The notes beneath the pieces are model-generated. The model was not told the origin of the DNA. It ran no database searches and saw nothing but the letters and a program-made list of their open reading frames with translations. The translations under genes were made by a program, and so were the position numbers. From assembly GCA_021018995.1 (NCBI GenBank), contig CM037591.1, forward strand, positions 69,467,901 to 69,531,900: DNA of 64,000 nucleotides, given 5' to 3'. Position 1 is the stretch's first letter. Every line of letters begins with the position of its first letter. Of this stretch, positions 1-10,639 are shown piece by piece. Source of the stretch: Chloranthus sessilifolius (Eukaryota > Streptophyta > Magnoliopsida > Chloranthales > Chloranthaceae).

Positions 1-1594
1 TCTTCAGAGCCAAAGCCTTATGGACAGAGTATATAAGTTGTACTTAGAGTTCATTATTTTCATCTTTCCTTCATCCTCTATCGGTTGCAAGCTCCAGCGG
101 GCTAGGGTTAGGGCTTGATCATATCTCTTTCTCCTTTTTCTTCTCTCTTAGCCCAGCATTTGCTGGCTAATCCTCTTATAATCAGCTAGGTTTAGTTTGT
201 ATTGTAGTTTTGTAATAGGCTTAGTATACATTGAGATTTTGGATGAGCAGTTGGGTACAGGCTGTAGCCTGGAGGCAGTTCATTGTAAGTTTTTGCTTTC
301 ATTAATGAATTGCTATTTTAATGCTTACTCAATTTGTTATTCTCCTATCTGCCCGTAGTTCTATTCGGGCTATAGGATACATTTAGGATTTGAGCTTATT
401 GAAAGACCCATGAAAAGCAATGCTGGATCTGTAGTGAGATCTGGGGAGCTTGGAGACCTATAGACCATGGTGGTTGCAGTTATTTACATGTTCTTTCTCA
501 GACCTCTGTGGTATGGACAGACCAATGGGATACCCTACGACCATTGCAGTGGATAGAGTATAGCCCTAAGGTTGTGTCCAGCCACATATTTGAGAAGGAT
601 TCTTTTTCCCTGCACATGAGCTTCTAAAGCCTTGTGAGTAGGTTTGTATAGGAACTGGATCCCCTCTTTTTTACTTAGATGCCATCAGAGGTTAGATCTA
701 ATTTCTCTGTAGTAATTACAGCTTGAGGCTGGGTCATTACAAGCCTTTGTAGCAATGACCAGCTGAATCTAGAGGCTTATTCAACCAATTACATGATCCT
801 TTTGTGGGCCTAATGAGCCATTGGCCTTGGCAAAACACTTAGGATCTACGGATTGGAATACCTATGGATGTCAGCCAGATCTGTGCGCAGATCTGGGGAG
901 CTTGTAGCATGGCATTACATAGTGCTACAATAATATTCATGGCATGATTTGGTTCAGTGGTTGGGAAAGTGATCGGTCCACTCCTCTGGATCAGATTAGC
1001 AATTTCTGCTTTAACCAATGAGATTTGACAGACTCTATTGGATACCTTGTGACCATTATATTGGACAGGGTATAGCCCTAAGAGCACTCCAAATGGCATG
1101 GGTTAAATTGGATATTCCTACCCTGTTCAGGCTTTTGATAGCATCTCAGCAAGGACCACTGCAGAGACAGAATAAATCTGAGTTACATCACTACTATAAT
1201 TCTAGCTTAACCTGCTTACTTCTCACAACTTTTATATTTTATTCTGGAACATACCATCACCATCTTTTTTTTAACCATTTATTTAGGATAGGGCTACATT
1301 ATATTTCTCTATTTTTAGGATTAATTTAGTATAGTCGTGACACCCAACTCCCTTTCTTTAGGATTGTCAAATCTGTAGCTAGATCTAGAGGCCTACTATT
1401 ATAGCCCATTTGGGTTCTTGATCAATTTCTCTGTGGGACAAACTCTTACTTATCAAAACTTGCTACAATGGACCCTGTATCTTACAGGACTGTGTGTGTT
1501 TTAGACTTGCTGTAATGACCCATCTCCATATCTCCACTCTTGATTTATTTTCTCCACTGATTTCTAATAAAATAGCAGTGGCAGTCTGAATACA
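1..1594 (+). mobile_element. Athila-type LTR (LTR-0), 5' part outside window
   Basis: The layout matches the next LTR block by block: a TATA-like GTATATAAGTTG near position 30, a GGGCTAGGGTTAGGG stretch near 110, a poly(A)-like region near 300, and the closing text CTTGCTACAATGGACCCTG near 1460. It ends at about 1591-1594 in TACA, followed directly by text that belongs to the interior of the neighbouring LTR. I read it as the 3' LTR of a plus-strand element that inserted into the U3 of the Athila-1 LTR, with the rest lying left of the window. CGACC (1595-1599) may be its target duplication, but the other copy is not visible. A segment of about 390 bp is duplicated inside it (around 440-760 and 830-1170). 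Confidence 0.6.
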
Positions 1595-1619
1595 CGACCT
1601 ACAAAAAGGTTCAAAAAAG

Positions 1620-2050
1620 TACCTCGTGTAGTCCTCGTGATGATTAAAACTTTAGAAGATTCGCGTCACGCAGATCTTGCGCAGACCTCGCTCACCTCAA
1701 AGACGGAACCAGCCATGCAAGAAGCGCATGTCATCCTGATGATCATCCACATGAAGCTCAAAATTCATCCTCACGAGCTGCAATTCAGCCTAGCGAGATC
1801 CTCGCGACTTGGGCTACCTGCAGCCTCACCAGCGTGAATTGTGCTATTCACAGTAAAGTGGACTTCGCAAGCTCTTCTTCAGTAGCAACTCCAGCCATGC
1901 GAGAGTCACGCAAGAAGTAAATCAAGTAAAGCCAACTTCGCGAGGCATGGGCTCCGTAGTTCTAAGTCCATACACAGGGATATTCTTGAGATTTCACAGC
2001 AGTTAGGGCACACATCCCGAGGTGCCAAGCTATTTTCCACTTCTCGAGGC
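1620..2050 (+). promoter_or_regulatory. CGCGA-type word cluster in Athila-1 U3
   Basis: About a dozen related CpG-rich words occur in 430 bp, in both orientations: CCTCGTG, CCTCGTGATG, TTCGCGTCACGC, CCTCGCTCACC, CTCACGAG, ATCCTCGCGA, CTTCGCAAG, ATGCGAGAGTCACGC, CTTCGCGAGG and TTCTCGAGG. The rest of the LTR is AT-rich and CpG-poor. The cluster lies about 100-530 bp upstream of the TATA box. The same word set recurs in the Athila-3 LTR (40020-40345 and 44080-44200). Confidence 0.55.
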
Positions 2051-2493
2051 AATACTTGGCCGCAAATAGGCCATGACAACATCTAATATTATGGCATTTC
2101 TCTTCTATTTTCTGATTGGCCAAGGCACAAGATATTTTTTATGGAATTGTATATAAGTTACAGTGTTTAGCAGAAATGTATCTAACTTTTTCCCCTAACT
2201 TATGTCAGTTAGGGTTAGGGTTAGGTCATCTTCTTTTCTTTTTCTTCTTGCCTTAGCACAACAGCAATACTGGGCTAAGTTCATTGTAGAAGCTAGGGTT
2301 ATTTCTATATTGTAATTGGTTTTGTAATATAGTGTGAGCTGTTTTGAGATTCTTTGCAAAGACTGTTGTATTGAGGGCCATCATTGTAAGTTCCCTTTTA
2401 AGCAATGAAATGTCAAGTTTAATGCTCATTTAATCTTTCTTCCTTCTATGATCTTCACATGAATCTATATGGGTTTTATGCACCCATGGTTGC

Positions 2494-3120
2494 TTGAGCT
2501 TGTAACCCTACAATCATGGTGACAGCAGTAATATTCATGTTCTATCTCCTTCATCTGTGATTAGGATAACCTCTGGGATAGCCTGTGGTCATTCAAGTGG
2601 GCAGGATATAGCCCTAAGGCTGGTCTAGATCACAAGGCTGAGATGGATTCTTTTTCGTTATACTTGAGCTTGTTGTCAAGTGAGAGATTATTGCAGAGCC
2701 AAACTCTCCCCTATTTTGCATCATCTTTATCATTGTTTAGATTTGAGTTTTTGTAGAGATGGCAGACTTGTGAGCAGGGTCAGTGCAAGCCTTTTGTAGT
2801 AATGACCAGCTGAGTTTAAAGCCCCATTCAGCCTAAGATTTCTTATGGATTTTACTTAAGTTTTTATGACTATTTGCTCCTATGAATGCATGAGCTTGTA
2901 GCCTTACAAACATAGTGTCTGCAATGGTGTTCATGTTCTGGTTTAATCCATTGATTGGATGAAATCCCTAGGATATGCTGTGACCATTGTAGTGGACAAC
3001 ATATAACCCTATGATTAGTCCTTTCCTTTGGGTTAGGTTAGATTCTTTTACCTAGTAGATGTGCTTCTAGCCATCTGAAGGAGTGCTGCAGATCCTATTT
3101 TAACACTGAGTTGCATTGCT
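2494..3120 (+). repeat. internal tandem duplication in Athila LTR
   Basis: A block beginning GAGCTTGTA...TTCATGTTCT, then a ...GACCATT...GACA... and CATATAACCCTA segment, is present twice with an offset of about 394 bp (first copy near 2494-2800, second near 2888-3120). The copies are clearly related but diverged. LTR-0 and the Athila-3 LTR show the same duplication. The Athila-2 LTR appears to have only one copy, so the duplication may define a subfamily. Confidence 0.55.
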
Positions 3121-3519
3121 GATTTAACCTTAGCTATCAATTTCTCGTCATTTTTACTTTATTTTCTCACTCCATCATCATCCTTCTTTCCTCCTTTCTT
3201 TAATTTTATTTTTTGTTTTTAAAGTAGTGTAGATAGTGACACCCCAAATTCCCTCTCTTTAGGATTGCCAGATCTGTAGCCAGATTTGGAGGTCTATTAT
3301 ATAACCCTTATGGTTCTAGATCAGATTTCTTTGTGGGACAATCCTTTCTTATCAAAACTTGCTACAACAGGCCCTGGATCTTGCAAGACTTTGTGTTTTT
3401 AGATTACTATTTTGTTCCACTTCATTCCCCATCTTTGATTTATTTTTGCTATCATATTTTTATCCATCACTTCTTTATTAATAACAGCAGAGCAATCTAA
3501 AAATAAACCAACAAGTTTT

Positions 3520-3537
3520 TGGCGCCATTGCCGAGAA
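3520..3537 (+). other. primer binding site of Athila-1 (tRNA-Asp type)
   Basis: TGGCGCCATTGCCGAGAA starts six bases after the LTR end. It differs at two positions from the usual Athila site complementary to the tRNA-Asp 3' end (TGGCGCCGTTGCCGGGGA). Both differences are G to A. Confidence 0.8.
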
Positions 3538-3847
3538 TGTTTGATGTAATTAGTAGACTTGAGTTTTTATTTTCTGTGTTTATAAACTCATTTGTTACAG
3601 TATCTGTGTTTGAATAAAAGTGCTACTGAATTTATTTTTTATTCTTGTAGATCGGGAATAGCAGCAAAATGTGGAGTTGGAAGCTATAGCTGGAGCTTGC
3701 ATGCCTTAGTTTGCACCCCACTGTCCCTTGCTTTTTGTTTCTTTTCTGTTAATGCCTTAAATTCAGCAGTAGAATTTTAGCAGTATTTTTTGTTTATATT
3801 TTTTTTAGTGTGTTGTAGTGTCATTCCTTACATATTTTTGTGTGTGT
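3538..3847 (+). other. Athila-1 leader between primer site and gag
   Basis: About 310 bp of T-rich sequence with no coding signal and no recognisable site. The first ATG in good register with Athila gag text is at 3848. Confidence 0.5.
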
Positions 3848-4890
3848 ATGCTTGGTAGAAGGTCTCTTAGACCTCCAATAGAACCTTTAAATCCTGAGGT
3901 AGAGAAGGTCCTTAGACTTAGGAACACCACAGAAGCCCCTGTTGTTAATATTGAGACAGCTATGATGGGTGACCAACAAAGAACACGGAAGGAATACAAT
4001 GCACCAAGGGTGTATTCATCCCCCTTCTGTATTCAATTTCCTGCAGTAGAAGGCAATTATGAAATTAAATCATCAACCATCCATATGCTGCCATGATTCC
4101 ATGGGCTAAGTAAAGAAGACCATATAAGCATAGAGATGAATTCCTTGCTTTATGCACCACATTTAATATTGCTGACATGGGAGAAGAAGCCACCAAACTG
4201 AGGCTCTTTCCTTTTTCATTAAAGGATAAAGCCAGAACTTGGCTCTCCATGCTCCAGCAGGCAACATACAATCCTAGAATGATCTCCAATACCAATTTTT
4301 GGCTAAATTTTTTCCTATGTCTAAAACCAGCCAGTTGAGGAAGAGCATACTTTCCTTTGCTCAATTCTCAACTGAAGATTTCTATGGAGCATGAAAAAGG
4401 TTTAAAGATTTGTTACAGCAATGTCCAAACCATTAAATTCCTCAGTGGCAGCTTGTCCAGAGCTTCTACCAAGGAATTGATCCCAAGAGTAGGGATATGG
4501 TAGATGCCTCATGTGGGGGCACTTACCTCCACAAAATAGCTGATGAGGCTTGGAAATCTTTTGATGTCATCAGTGAGAATTCCATGCAATAAAACTCTCT
4601 GTCCTAAAATGACATTGAGATTCCAGCTAAAATGGTACAAGAATCCACCTCTAAAGGAAGGATGTATGAGGTCAATGTGTCCAATGACTTGGAAAGGAAG
4701 GTGGACAGCCTGAGCCTAAAATTTGACAAGTTAATGGGTGTGATACAACCTAGATGGGCTGCACAAGTGGAGGAGGCATGCTTCATATGCCAGTCCCCCA
4801 CACACTCACTTGAAGAATGTCCATCAGCAGGTCAATTCCCTGAATTGATCATGGAGCACACAAATGCTGCCCAATCATATGGGCAATAAC
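3848..4890 (+). pseudogene. Athila-1 gag (broken)
   Basis: Capsid/nucleocapsid precursor of an Athila element, expected to package the genomic RNA. The reading starts MLGRRSLRPPIEPLNPEVE, parallel to the Athila-2 gag. It continues with NSPFCIQFP-like and GNYEIKSSTIHMLP text, then hits a TGA in place of a serine codon (near 4096). After frameshifts the gag core can be followed (LFPFSLKDKAR..WLSML-like, near 4200-4260; a TGG to TGA stop near 4392). The C-terminal zinc-knuckle segment CFICQSPTHSLEECP, a C-x2-C-x4-H-x4-C pattern, lies at about 4776-4820. The text fades after 4890. Dead copy. Confidence 0.8.
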
Positions 4891-5121
4891 TTGCTAGGTA
4901 TCAATGGAGAAACCACCCCAATTTGAGGTGTAGGGAAGACAATTATCAATAACCCTAGTAGCAACAGCCTGCATTGTAATACATACCACAACTATAGTAT
5001 CACCAGGGCTATGCACCTAGACAGCCTTTCCAGCAGTCAGCCCCACAGCCATACCAATTGTCTTTGCCCCAACCATAGCCTCCAACCATAGCCTAGAGCC
5101 CCATGTTTTAAAGAACAAGTT
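4891..5121 (+). other. gag-pol linker relic of Athila-1
   Basis: Degenerate glutamine/proline-rich coding text (CAGCC..., CCACAGCCATACCA...) with several stops. It corresponds to the Q/P-rich stretch between the zinc knuckle and the NFHSQ segment of Athila-2. No intact frame. Confidence 0.45.
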
Positions 5122-6458
5122 TTGTCATCACTACAAAACCTAGGCTCTTTGTCCCAAACTATTAACTTTCACAGTCAAAACATCAAGAAAATTGAAGACC
5201 AACTTGGTCAAATCTCCAATGCTTTAACTAAAAGAGAGGTCGGCAAGCTTCCTACCCAGGCCATGAACAATTCAAAGGGTCATTACATGATTGGTGAAGG
5301 GTCCGCAACTCATGAGGAGGCTAAAGTAGTCACAATCCTAAGGAGTGGTAGGGTGGTTGATAACTAGGTGAGCATGGAGAGTATGGAGAAAGAGAAGAGT
5401 GTAGAAGATAAACTGAACTCATCCCTTGCTGCTGTGCAGCAGGAGTATAATAATGGGGCTGCTGATGAGATGAGCCCCAACAAATAGAAAAAAATGTGCC
5501 AAGAAAAAAACAAAAAATGGATGACGAGATGACTAGGCATGAAGCTGAGGTACCAGCAGTGCCACAGCTACCATTTCCTCATACTCTTAAAGGCCCCTCT
5601 CCTTTTGATAAGGGGAATGTTAGAATGGAGGGAATGTTGGAGACCTTCAAGCAAGTTAAGATCAATTTACCTCTGCTTGATGCCATCAAACAGGTCCCTG
5701 CCTTTACTAAGATCCTCAAAGGTCTGACTACACAACAGAGGAAGGCAAGGATTCATTTATCCAAGAAGGTCTTTACAGCAAAAATAGTCAAATTAGTACT
5801 ATCAATAGCCACACCAGCAAAACAGCAAGAACAAGGGGTACCTACCATCCCCTGTATTATTGGAGACCACACCATAGGCAGAGCTCTCTTAGACTTGGGA
5901 GCCAGTGTTAACCTGCTTCCATATTCAGTATATGAATAGCTAGATTTGGGGGAGCGGAAACCAACTCCTATTGTGCTCTAGCCGACTGACAGGTCTGAGA
6001 GAAGGCCTATGGCAGTTGTTAAAGATGTGTTGGAGGGAGTGGATAAGTGTTTTGACCCTGCTGATTTTTTAGTGTTGGACATGGAACCTTCCAAGAGTAG
6101 CACCCCAATACCTATCATCTTGGGCAGGCCATTTCTTGCTACAAACAATGCCTGTATTCAATGGAGGTCTGGGATGATGGAGGTTACATTTAAAAACATG
6201 AAGGTCAAATTAAATATGTGCAATGTTGCCAAGCAACCTCAGCTGGACAATGAGAACTTCTTTACAGTGGATGTACTAGAGGACCTGGTAGAGGAGAATT
6301 TATCCAATCTGCTGGATTGGAGTAAAATTTGTGAGGAATCGGAGAATGTGTGGACTAAGGTTCAAGTGGAGGAGGCCCCAAATTGCATTACTATTGAGAC
6401 TTCAATGGCCCTAGTGCAGCACTCCATTTGGAGACCCACATTGCTGCCCCTACCTTAA
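5122..6458 (+). pseudogene. Athila-1 gag tail and aspartic protease (broken)
   Basis: The text runs INFHSQNIKKIEDQLGQISN (5160-5220), then LRSGRVV near 5340, matching Athila-2. The protease core is at about 5830-6230: VPTIPCIIGDHTIGRALLDL, then GASVNLLPYSVYE, where the D-L-G-A motif is the catalytic loop, then LDMEP..., IPIILGRPFLAT and the INACIQWRSG-like flap region. Stops at 5937 (TAG after the tyrosine-glutamate) and 5980 (CAG to TAG) separate the protease into two open pieces, 5496-5939 and 6009-6458. The protease would process Gag-Pol in the particle. The residues are present but the frame is broken. Confidence 0.8.
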
Positions 6459-7164
6459 CCCTCCAAGGCACCTTTGTTGCCTTTAATAGAGTGTCCACCT
6501 AATCTGGAGCTTAAACAGCTATCAGAGACATTAAAATGTGTCTTCCTAGGACAAGAGAAGAATCTGCCAGCCATCATCTCATCCTCTCTCTCTATCGAGC
6601 AGGAAGAGGAGTTGCTTGAAGTCCTTAAGGAATATAAGAAAACAATTGGCTAGACCATTGCAGATTTGGAGGGAATTGACCCATTTGTGTGTATGCACAA
6701 GATACATTTGGAAGAAGGTTCTAAGCCCTCAAGGGAAATGCAGAGGAAGTTGGACCCTCAAATACAAGAGGTGGTCCTAAAAGAGATAGTGAAACTGTTG
6801 GATGCAGGGGTCATATACCCCATTTCAAACTCTGAGTGGGTCTCACCTATCTAGGTTGTCCCCAAAAAGTCTGGCATCACAGTTGTTACTACTGAGTCTG
6901 GGGAGTCAGTACCAACTAGGGAGACCACTGGTTGGAGAGTGTGCATTGACTATCGAAACTGAACTCCAAGATAAGAAAAGACCATTTTTCCCTGTCCTTC
7001 ATCGATCAGATTTTGGATAGGCTGGCTGAAAGAGCATTTTATCATTTCCTGAATAGATATTCTGGTTACAATCAGATACTAGTGTACCCTCAGGACCAAG
7101 AAAAGACCACATTTACATGTCCATTTGGCACTTTTGCCTAAAGAAGAATACCTTTTGGACTGTG
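6459..7164 (+). pseudogene. Athila-1 reverse transcriptase, N-terminal part
   Basis: After a variable linker, the RT entry text appears: MHKIHLEEGSKPSREMQRKL (from about 6690), EVVLKEIVKLLDAGVIYPIS (6768-6826), then degenerate GWRVCIDYR-like (6925-6960), LDRLAERAFYHF-like (7009-7044), and TFTCPFGTFA followed by RRIPFGL up to 7164. Inactivating stops include GGC TAG (from TGG) near 6653, ATC TAG (from CAG) near 6852 and GCC TAA near 7138. The catalytic YxDD/FMDD block is absent because the element is cut at the MPFGL position, where the Tat-1 antisense gene sequence begins. Confidence 0.8.
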
Positions 7165-8470
7165 GGCATGAAGCACCTGGAGATGGGTTTAAGGTCCCAA
7201 CCTGACCTAATGGTTCTTGGGTAGGTAAAGCCCCTCTTAACAACCTAGTTTATCCATGCTTGGAAATCCTTCTTGATTAGTATACTGCCTGCTTGATTGA
7301 CTGACCGCTTTCAGACTTGGACAGATCCTCCACGACCCACCTGTATCTCACATCACCCTTCTGGGATCGGGCGGCTGTAGGCCCCTCTGGCCTGTTTAAC
7401 AACCGCTGTGTTGTTTTCTTTTATGGGGTATGGGCCAAGGCTTACTACCTGGGAGAGCGGGTGGTGCACCAGTACCATGGCTACTATGCCATTCCTGTGG
7501 ACCCTCTAGCGGATGTTTGGAATCCTGTTCGCAGTGTTGAGGAGCTCACGGCGGCTCTCCTCAACAATGGGCTCCCTATCCATGCTCTTCATGTGCCCGA
7601 AGTTTATCATGCTTGGTACGAGTGTCTGCCATATCAATTTATCCTGCCACGGTTTGTACCTAGTGTCAATTTCCTCGCATTTGGCGGCCTGCGTGGGCAG
7701 GTAATTACCTTTGCCTCTTTAGTCTCTTTTTGTTTTATCTCGGCTTCTATTCTTTCTGAAATGATTTTTACTTTGTCTATAGTTTTCTCCAGGGGACGGC
7801 TCTGATGACGAAGGCGGGATGGGGACAGGTACAGCTGATATTTTAGGGGCAGGTACTTCTGGCATTGATCCTTCTGGTGCGGGTCCTTCTGGCGAGGGTT
7901 CTTCCGGCGTTGGTCCATCAGGTACTTCTCATGCTAGTGCTCCGGGGGGTGACCCGACCATGGTCTACGAGACCTTCCGATGCCATGATGATGGCTTTCT
8001 CTCGGGCCTATGTGCCGACTTGGATTGGCAAGCGCATCTCTTCCCTGAAGCGGCTCGTGTCCCTCCTCCTGAGGTGATGCCCGGGGTAAGTCTTCTGACG
8101 GCCAGTCTCTTTCTTGTTCCGGCTTCCCTTTGCACATATTTCAGTATTGCCCTGATAGCTGACATTATATCTCTCTGAATGTAGAATTTCGACTCAACCA
8201 TGGAGTATGCGGTGTATCATCGTAACCTCACGGAGCTTCGGGATGTGGAGACGGTGAGTATTCCGTTGCTTTGCTTTTCCTATGGGTTCCGTCATCATTC
8301 GGATTGGCCCCAATTTCTGATTTTGGCTATGACTTGCAGCGTGCACGTGCCAAGGAGTCGGGATCTTGCTTAGCCAAATTTCTCAAGCTTGGTCTTGGGT
8401 GGGGGATATGCGGACTTACCAGGGCTCCACTCGTCGTTGGAAGAAATCAGAGGGCGCAGATAAGGAATAG
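7165..8470 (+). pseudogene. antisense gene A of Tat-1: C-terminal half of a plant-mobile-domain-type protein, with introns
   Basis: Plus strand, opposite to the Tat-1 genome. Exon 1 is open from about 7305 to 7700 and contains YYLGERVVHQYHGYYAIPVD. This resembles the RV.RQFG..Q.IP motif near the end of mobile-domain (PMD) proteins. Three clean introns follow: 7701-7782 (GTAATT...TATAG), 8086-8184 (GTAAGT...TGTAG) and 8254-8339 (GTGAGT...TGCAG). The first three exons join in frame as ...GLRGQ/FSPGDGSDDE, a Gly/Ser/Pro-rich linker, ...EVMPG/NFDSTMEY, and ...LRDVET. Exon 4 needs a one-base frame change, then reads QISQAWSWVGDMRTYQGSTR to a TAG at 8468-8470. The N-terminal half is missing at the 7164/7165 junction. 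The family call is by pattern only. Confidence 0.55.
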
Positions 8471-9117
8471 GCCTTTTTTTCCCCTTCTTAAACATTTGTA
8501 CTTTGGGATTGATAATTTGAGTTTTTAGACAGCTTTGGATGGATGATGTGGCACTTTGTGGATGATTTTTATTTTGGAAATTTTTTTAGTGCTTTTCTCT
8601 TGATTGCATGCCATGGTTCCCTTGTATCGTATTTGTTTTTCTGTAGGACGTGCCTGCCAAGTGCTCTCGAAAAGCGACCCCTCGGGTCGCATGCTTTGAT
8701 GTAGGATCCATCCTTCACATAAAGAAACAAAAAAATAGTTTCTAAACTGTTAAAGGCATTTAAAAATTTTGTAAACGTTGCTTACGGCTACCCATGGTTT
8801 TGACCAATTTTTTAAATGGGCTGGAACAAACGAAATTTCCCCCAAATCAGGCCCCAAAATGACTTATGCGGAGGGAGCTTTTATTTGGCGCAACTAATAG
8901 TTGTTCCAGGCAAAAGAATGGGGAAAATTATGCTGGCACAACTATTTGCTGCACCAGGCAAATATTGGGACAAAAATGCACTGGCGCAACTAATAATTGC
9001 GCCAGCCTTAGCCTGGAGAACTGTGGGTCCTTATCTACCCGAGTCAGTCTAAAAACTGCCTCATTTTTGTTTGACTTGGCCCTTTTGACTAATTTTTTTT
9101 TGTTCTCATTTTCCTAG
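8471..9117 (+). other. intergenic stretch between antisense genes A and B
   Basis: Non-coding. It holds the GGCGCAACTA palindrome cluster (8883-9006). An acceptor-like TTTTCCTAG ends at 9117, directly before the first codon of the gene B reading frame. A second acceptor-like TTTTTCTGTAG ends near 8647, followed by a short open stretch that I cannot assign. Confidence 0.5.
8883..9006 (+). promoter_or_regulatory. three GGCGCAACTA palindromes upstream of antisense gene B
   Basis: Three imperfect copies of the Tat-1 word, an inverted repeat of arm GGCGCAACTA around a single A/T, at about 8883-8912, 8930-8960 and 8980-9006. Each is followed by CCAGG or CCAGC as in the LTR copies. They lie about 110-235 bp upstream of gene B coding text, so they sit where its promoter would be expected. 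Mutations such as GTTGTTCC and TTTGCTGC show decay. Confidence 0.65.
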
Positions 9118-10639
9118 GGGCAGGTCCATCAACATACATTGAATTCTATACGCTTCAAAGATCCTTGTATGTTTATGGACCTGCTTCCCAACCCTCCCTT
9201 ACATGGATGGCGCGGGATCAATTTACCCCCTTCCTTGGGTATGGGGCCGAAATTTCTAACATGTTGGGTTGGGAGCTTGAATGAGAGTGAGCTCTTTGAT
9301 TTGGAGCTCCTTGGGCTATCTCGCCTTCCTTCCTTTCTTGAGGTTCCCCCACAGTTGGATCTTCTTCACGCCACCACATCTTTTTGGAACCCTAGTCTCC
9401 TACACTTGAGGTATTGTCCAACTTGTTGGGTTTGAGGCTTCACAGGGACCTTGCCAGAATTATACCGAGGCCGGGCTATGCCAAAACCATTCACCTTACC
9501 CTAGGCTTGAAGAAAAATGAATATGAGAAGAGTCTCATTGGGGGACCCACTAGGTGTTCGATGAAATTCCTGAAAGAACTTTTTGGTGATGAAAGTCTCC
9601 AAAAATTGTTGACCCGAAACATCTTCAAAGTGAAAGCATTCTCTCTTGGACTTATCTCAAAAATCCTTTTCTTTATCGGGGGAGAGAGCTTCTTCTTGGA
9701 AATTTGTGATATTTTGATCGAGTTGGAGGCGGGCCGATCCATGATGCATTTGGAGCTCGCTGAACTTTTTCGGTGCCTTGATGCGTTTTCCCTTGGGAAG
9801 ACCAGGAATCTTGGGGGTGCCCACTTTTGCTTCAGGTTTGGCTGGGAGAGCATCTTGCCATTTTGGGACCAGTGCCCCGCTTTTATCTTGCTCAAGGAGA
9901 GGTGGTCAGGTGGTTTTTGGACAGGTGCCACATGATTCCCTAGGGAGACTTGTCAGAATTGAAGCTTTGGTTGATTGGCGCGAATCCTATATGGAGACTT
10001 CCTTGGCTAGAGCAGTCCTTCCCTGTGATTCGTTCCCAGGACCATGAGGGTATCACCCTTTTAGGATTGATTGGGAACACATTCTACTTTCTATTTCGGG
10101 TGTTGCGTCAGTTTGGCTGCACCCAGTAGGTGCCTTGTGAGGAAAAACCCCCTCTGTGTGGCATGATTTTTTCTAGAGGGTCCTCTAGGGATATAGATCG
10201 AATTGCCACTCTATGGGAGATACGCCAGCCGACGCTGATGTGCGATATGGAATAAGGAGATTTTGTTCAGTCTTCTCCTGAGTATGAGGCCTGGCTAATG
10301 AGTAAGCAGCCTATTGCTGGACGTCTGGATTTACCGAAGAGTGTTGATACTAGGGGTCCTTGGCCAAGGAAAGAGACGGCACTCCGAGCCCGTATTGAGC
10401 TGGTAGTGGATGAGAAGAGGGTCCTGCACGAGCTTTTAACACAGGAAAAGGTCAGAGTAGAGAGTGCAGAGGGAGAGGTCCTTCGTTTGAAAGGATCCTT
10501 AAGCGTTGCCCTTAGAGCCGCTGACACTTCTCGAACGAGGTATAAGAGCTTGCATGGTCGCTAGTTGACTGAGCGGAACGCTCGAGAAAATGACTTTCGT
10601 GTTGAGATTAGTGCCTTGAAGCATGAGCTGGGCTGCTAA
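9118..10639 (+). pseudogene. antisense gene B of Tat-1: plant mobile domain-like protein with C-terminal coiled coil
   Basis: Plus strand, convergent with pol. The reading opens at 9118 after an acceptor-like site. ELFDLELLGLSRLPSFL and a following LDLLHATTSFWNPS match the PMD entry pattern (LLGL..L......LDH.LL.A..E.W.P). After a frame change near 9410 the domain continues: KAFSLGLISKILFF, then ICDILIELEAGRSMMHLELA and ELFRCLDAF, the usual C-terminal PMD helices. The tail at 10298-10640 is a heptad-rich coiled coil (RARIELVVDEKRVLHELLTQ...), ending SALKHELGC and a TAA. There are several stops and shifts. PMD proteins of plants (MAIN, MAIL1) act in silencing, and related domains are known in transposons. 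A role in this element is inference. Confidence 0.65.

Larger units (their letters stand above)
1600..3513 (+). repeat. 5' LTR of Athila-1 (5'-truncated)
   Basis: Aligns as a reverse complement with 38507-40380 plus 44077-44544 (the Athila-3 LTR). It has a TATA-like TGTATATAAG at 2149-2158 and ends in CCAACA at 3513, six bases before the primer site. Compared with the Athila-3 LTR, its first few hundred bases are missing because LTR-0 interrupts it. Upstream of the TATA box (1620-2050) lies a cluster of CGCGA / CTCGTGA / TCACGCA words. Confidence 0.75.
1600..7164 (+). mobile_element. Athila-1: Ty3/gypsy Athila element, truncated both ends
   Basis: In order: 5' LTR (1600-3513, 5' end missing), tRNA-Asp-type primer site (3520-3537), gag (3848-4890), gag tail/protease (5122-6458) and the beginning of RT (6500-7164). 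Domain order and text match Athila-2 on the other strand, for example MLGRRSL against MLGRRTL at the gag start. It stops abruptly inside RT, at the codons for MPFGL, where unrelated Tat-1 antisense-gene sequence begins. Many in-frame stops mark it as an old, dead copy. No second LTR on the plus strand is visible. Confidence 0.85.

Noticed and set aside
1018..1329. 103-codon open frame in LTR-0
   Set aside because: No domain, no conservation of frame with the related LTRs; chance frame in LTR sequence.
2207..2226. Telomere-like TTAGGGTTAGGGTTAGG
   Set aside because: Only three units, wrong register for a plant telomere (TTTAGGG), and located in the transcribed part of the Athila LTR; its relatives at 110 and 39797 are in LTRs too.
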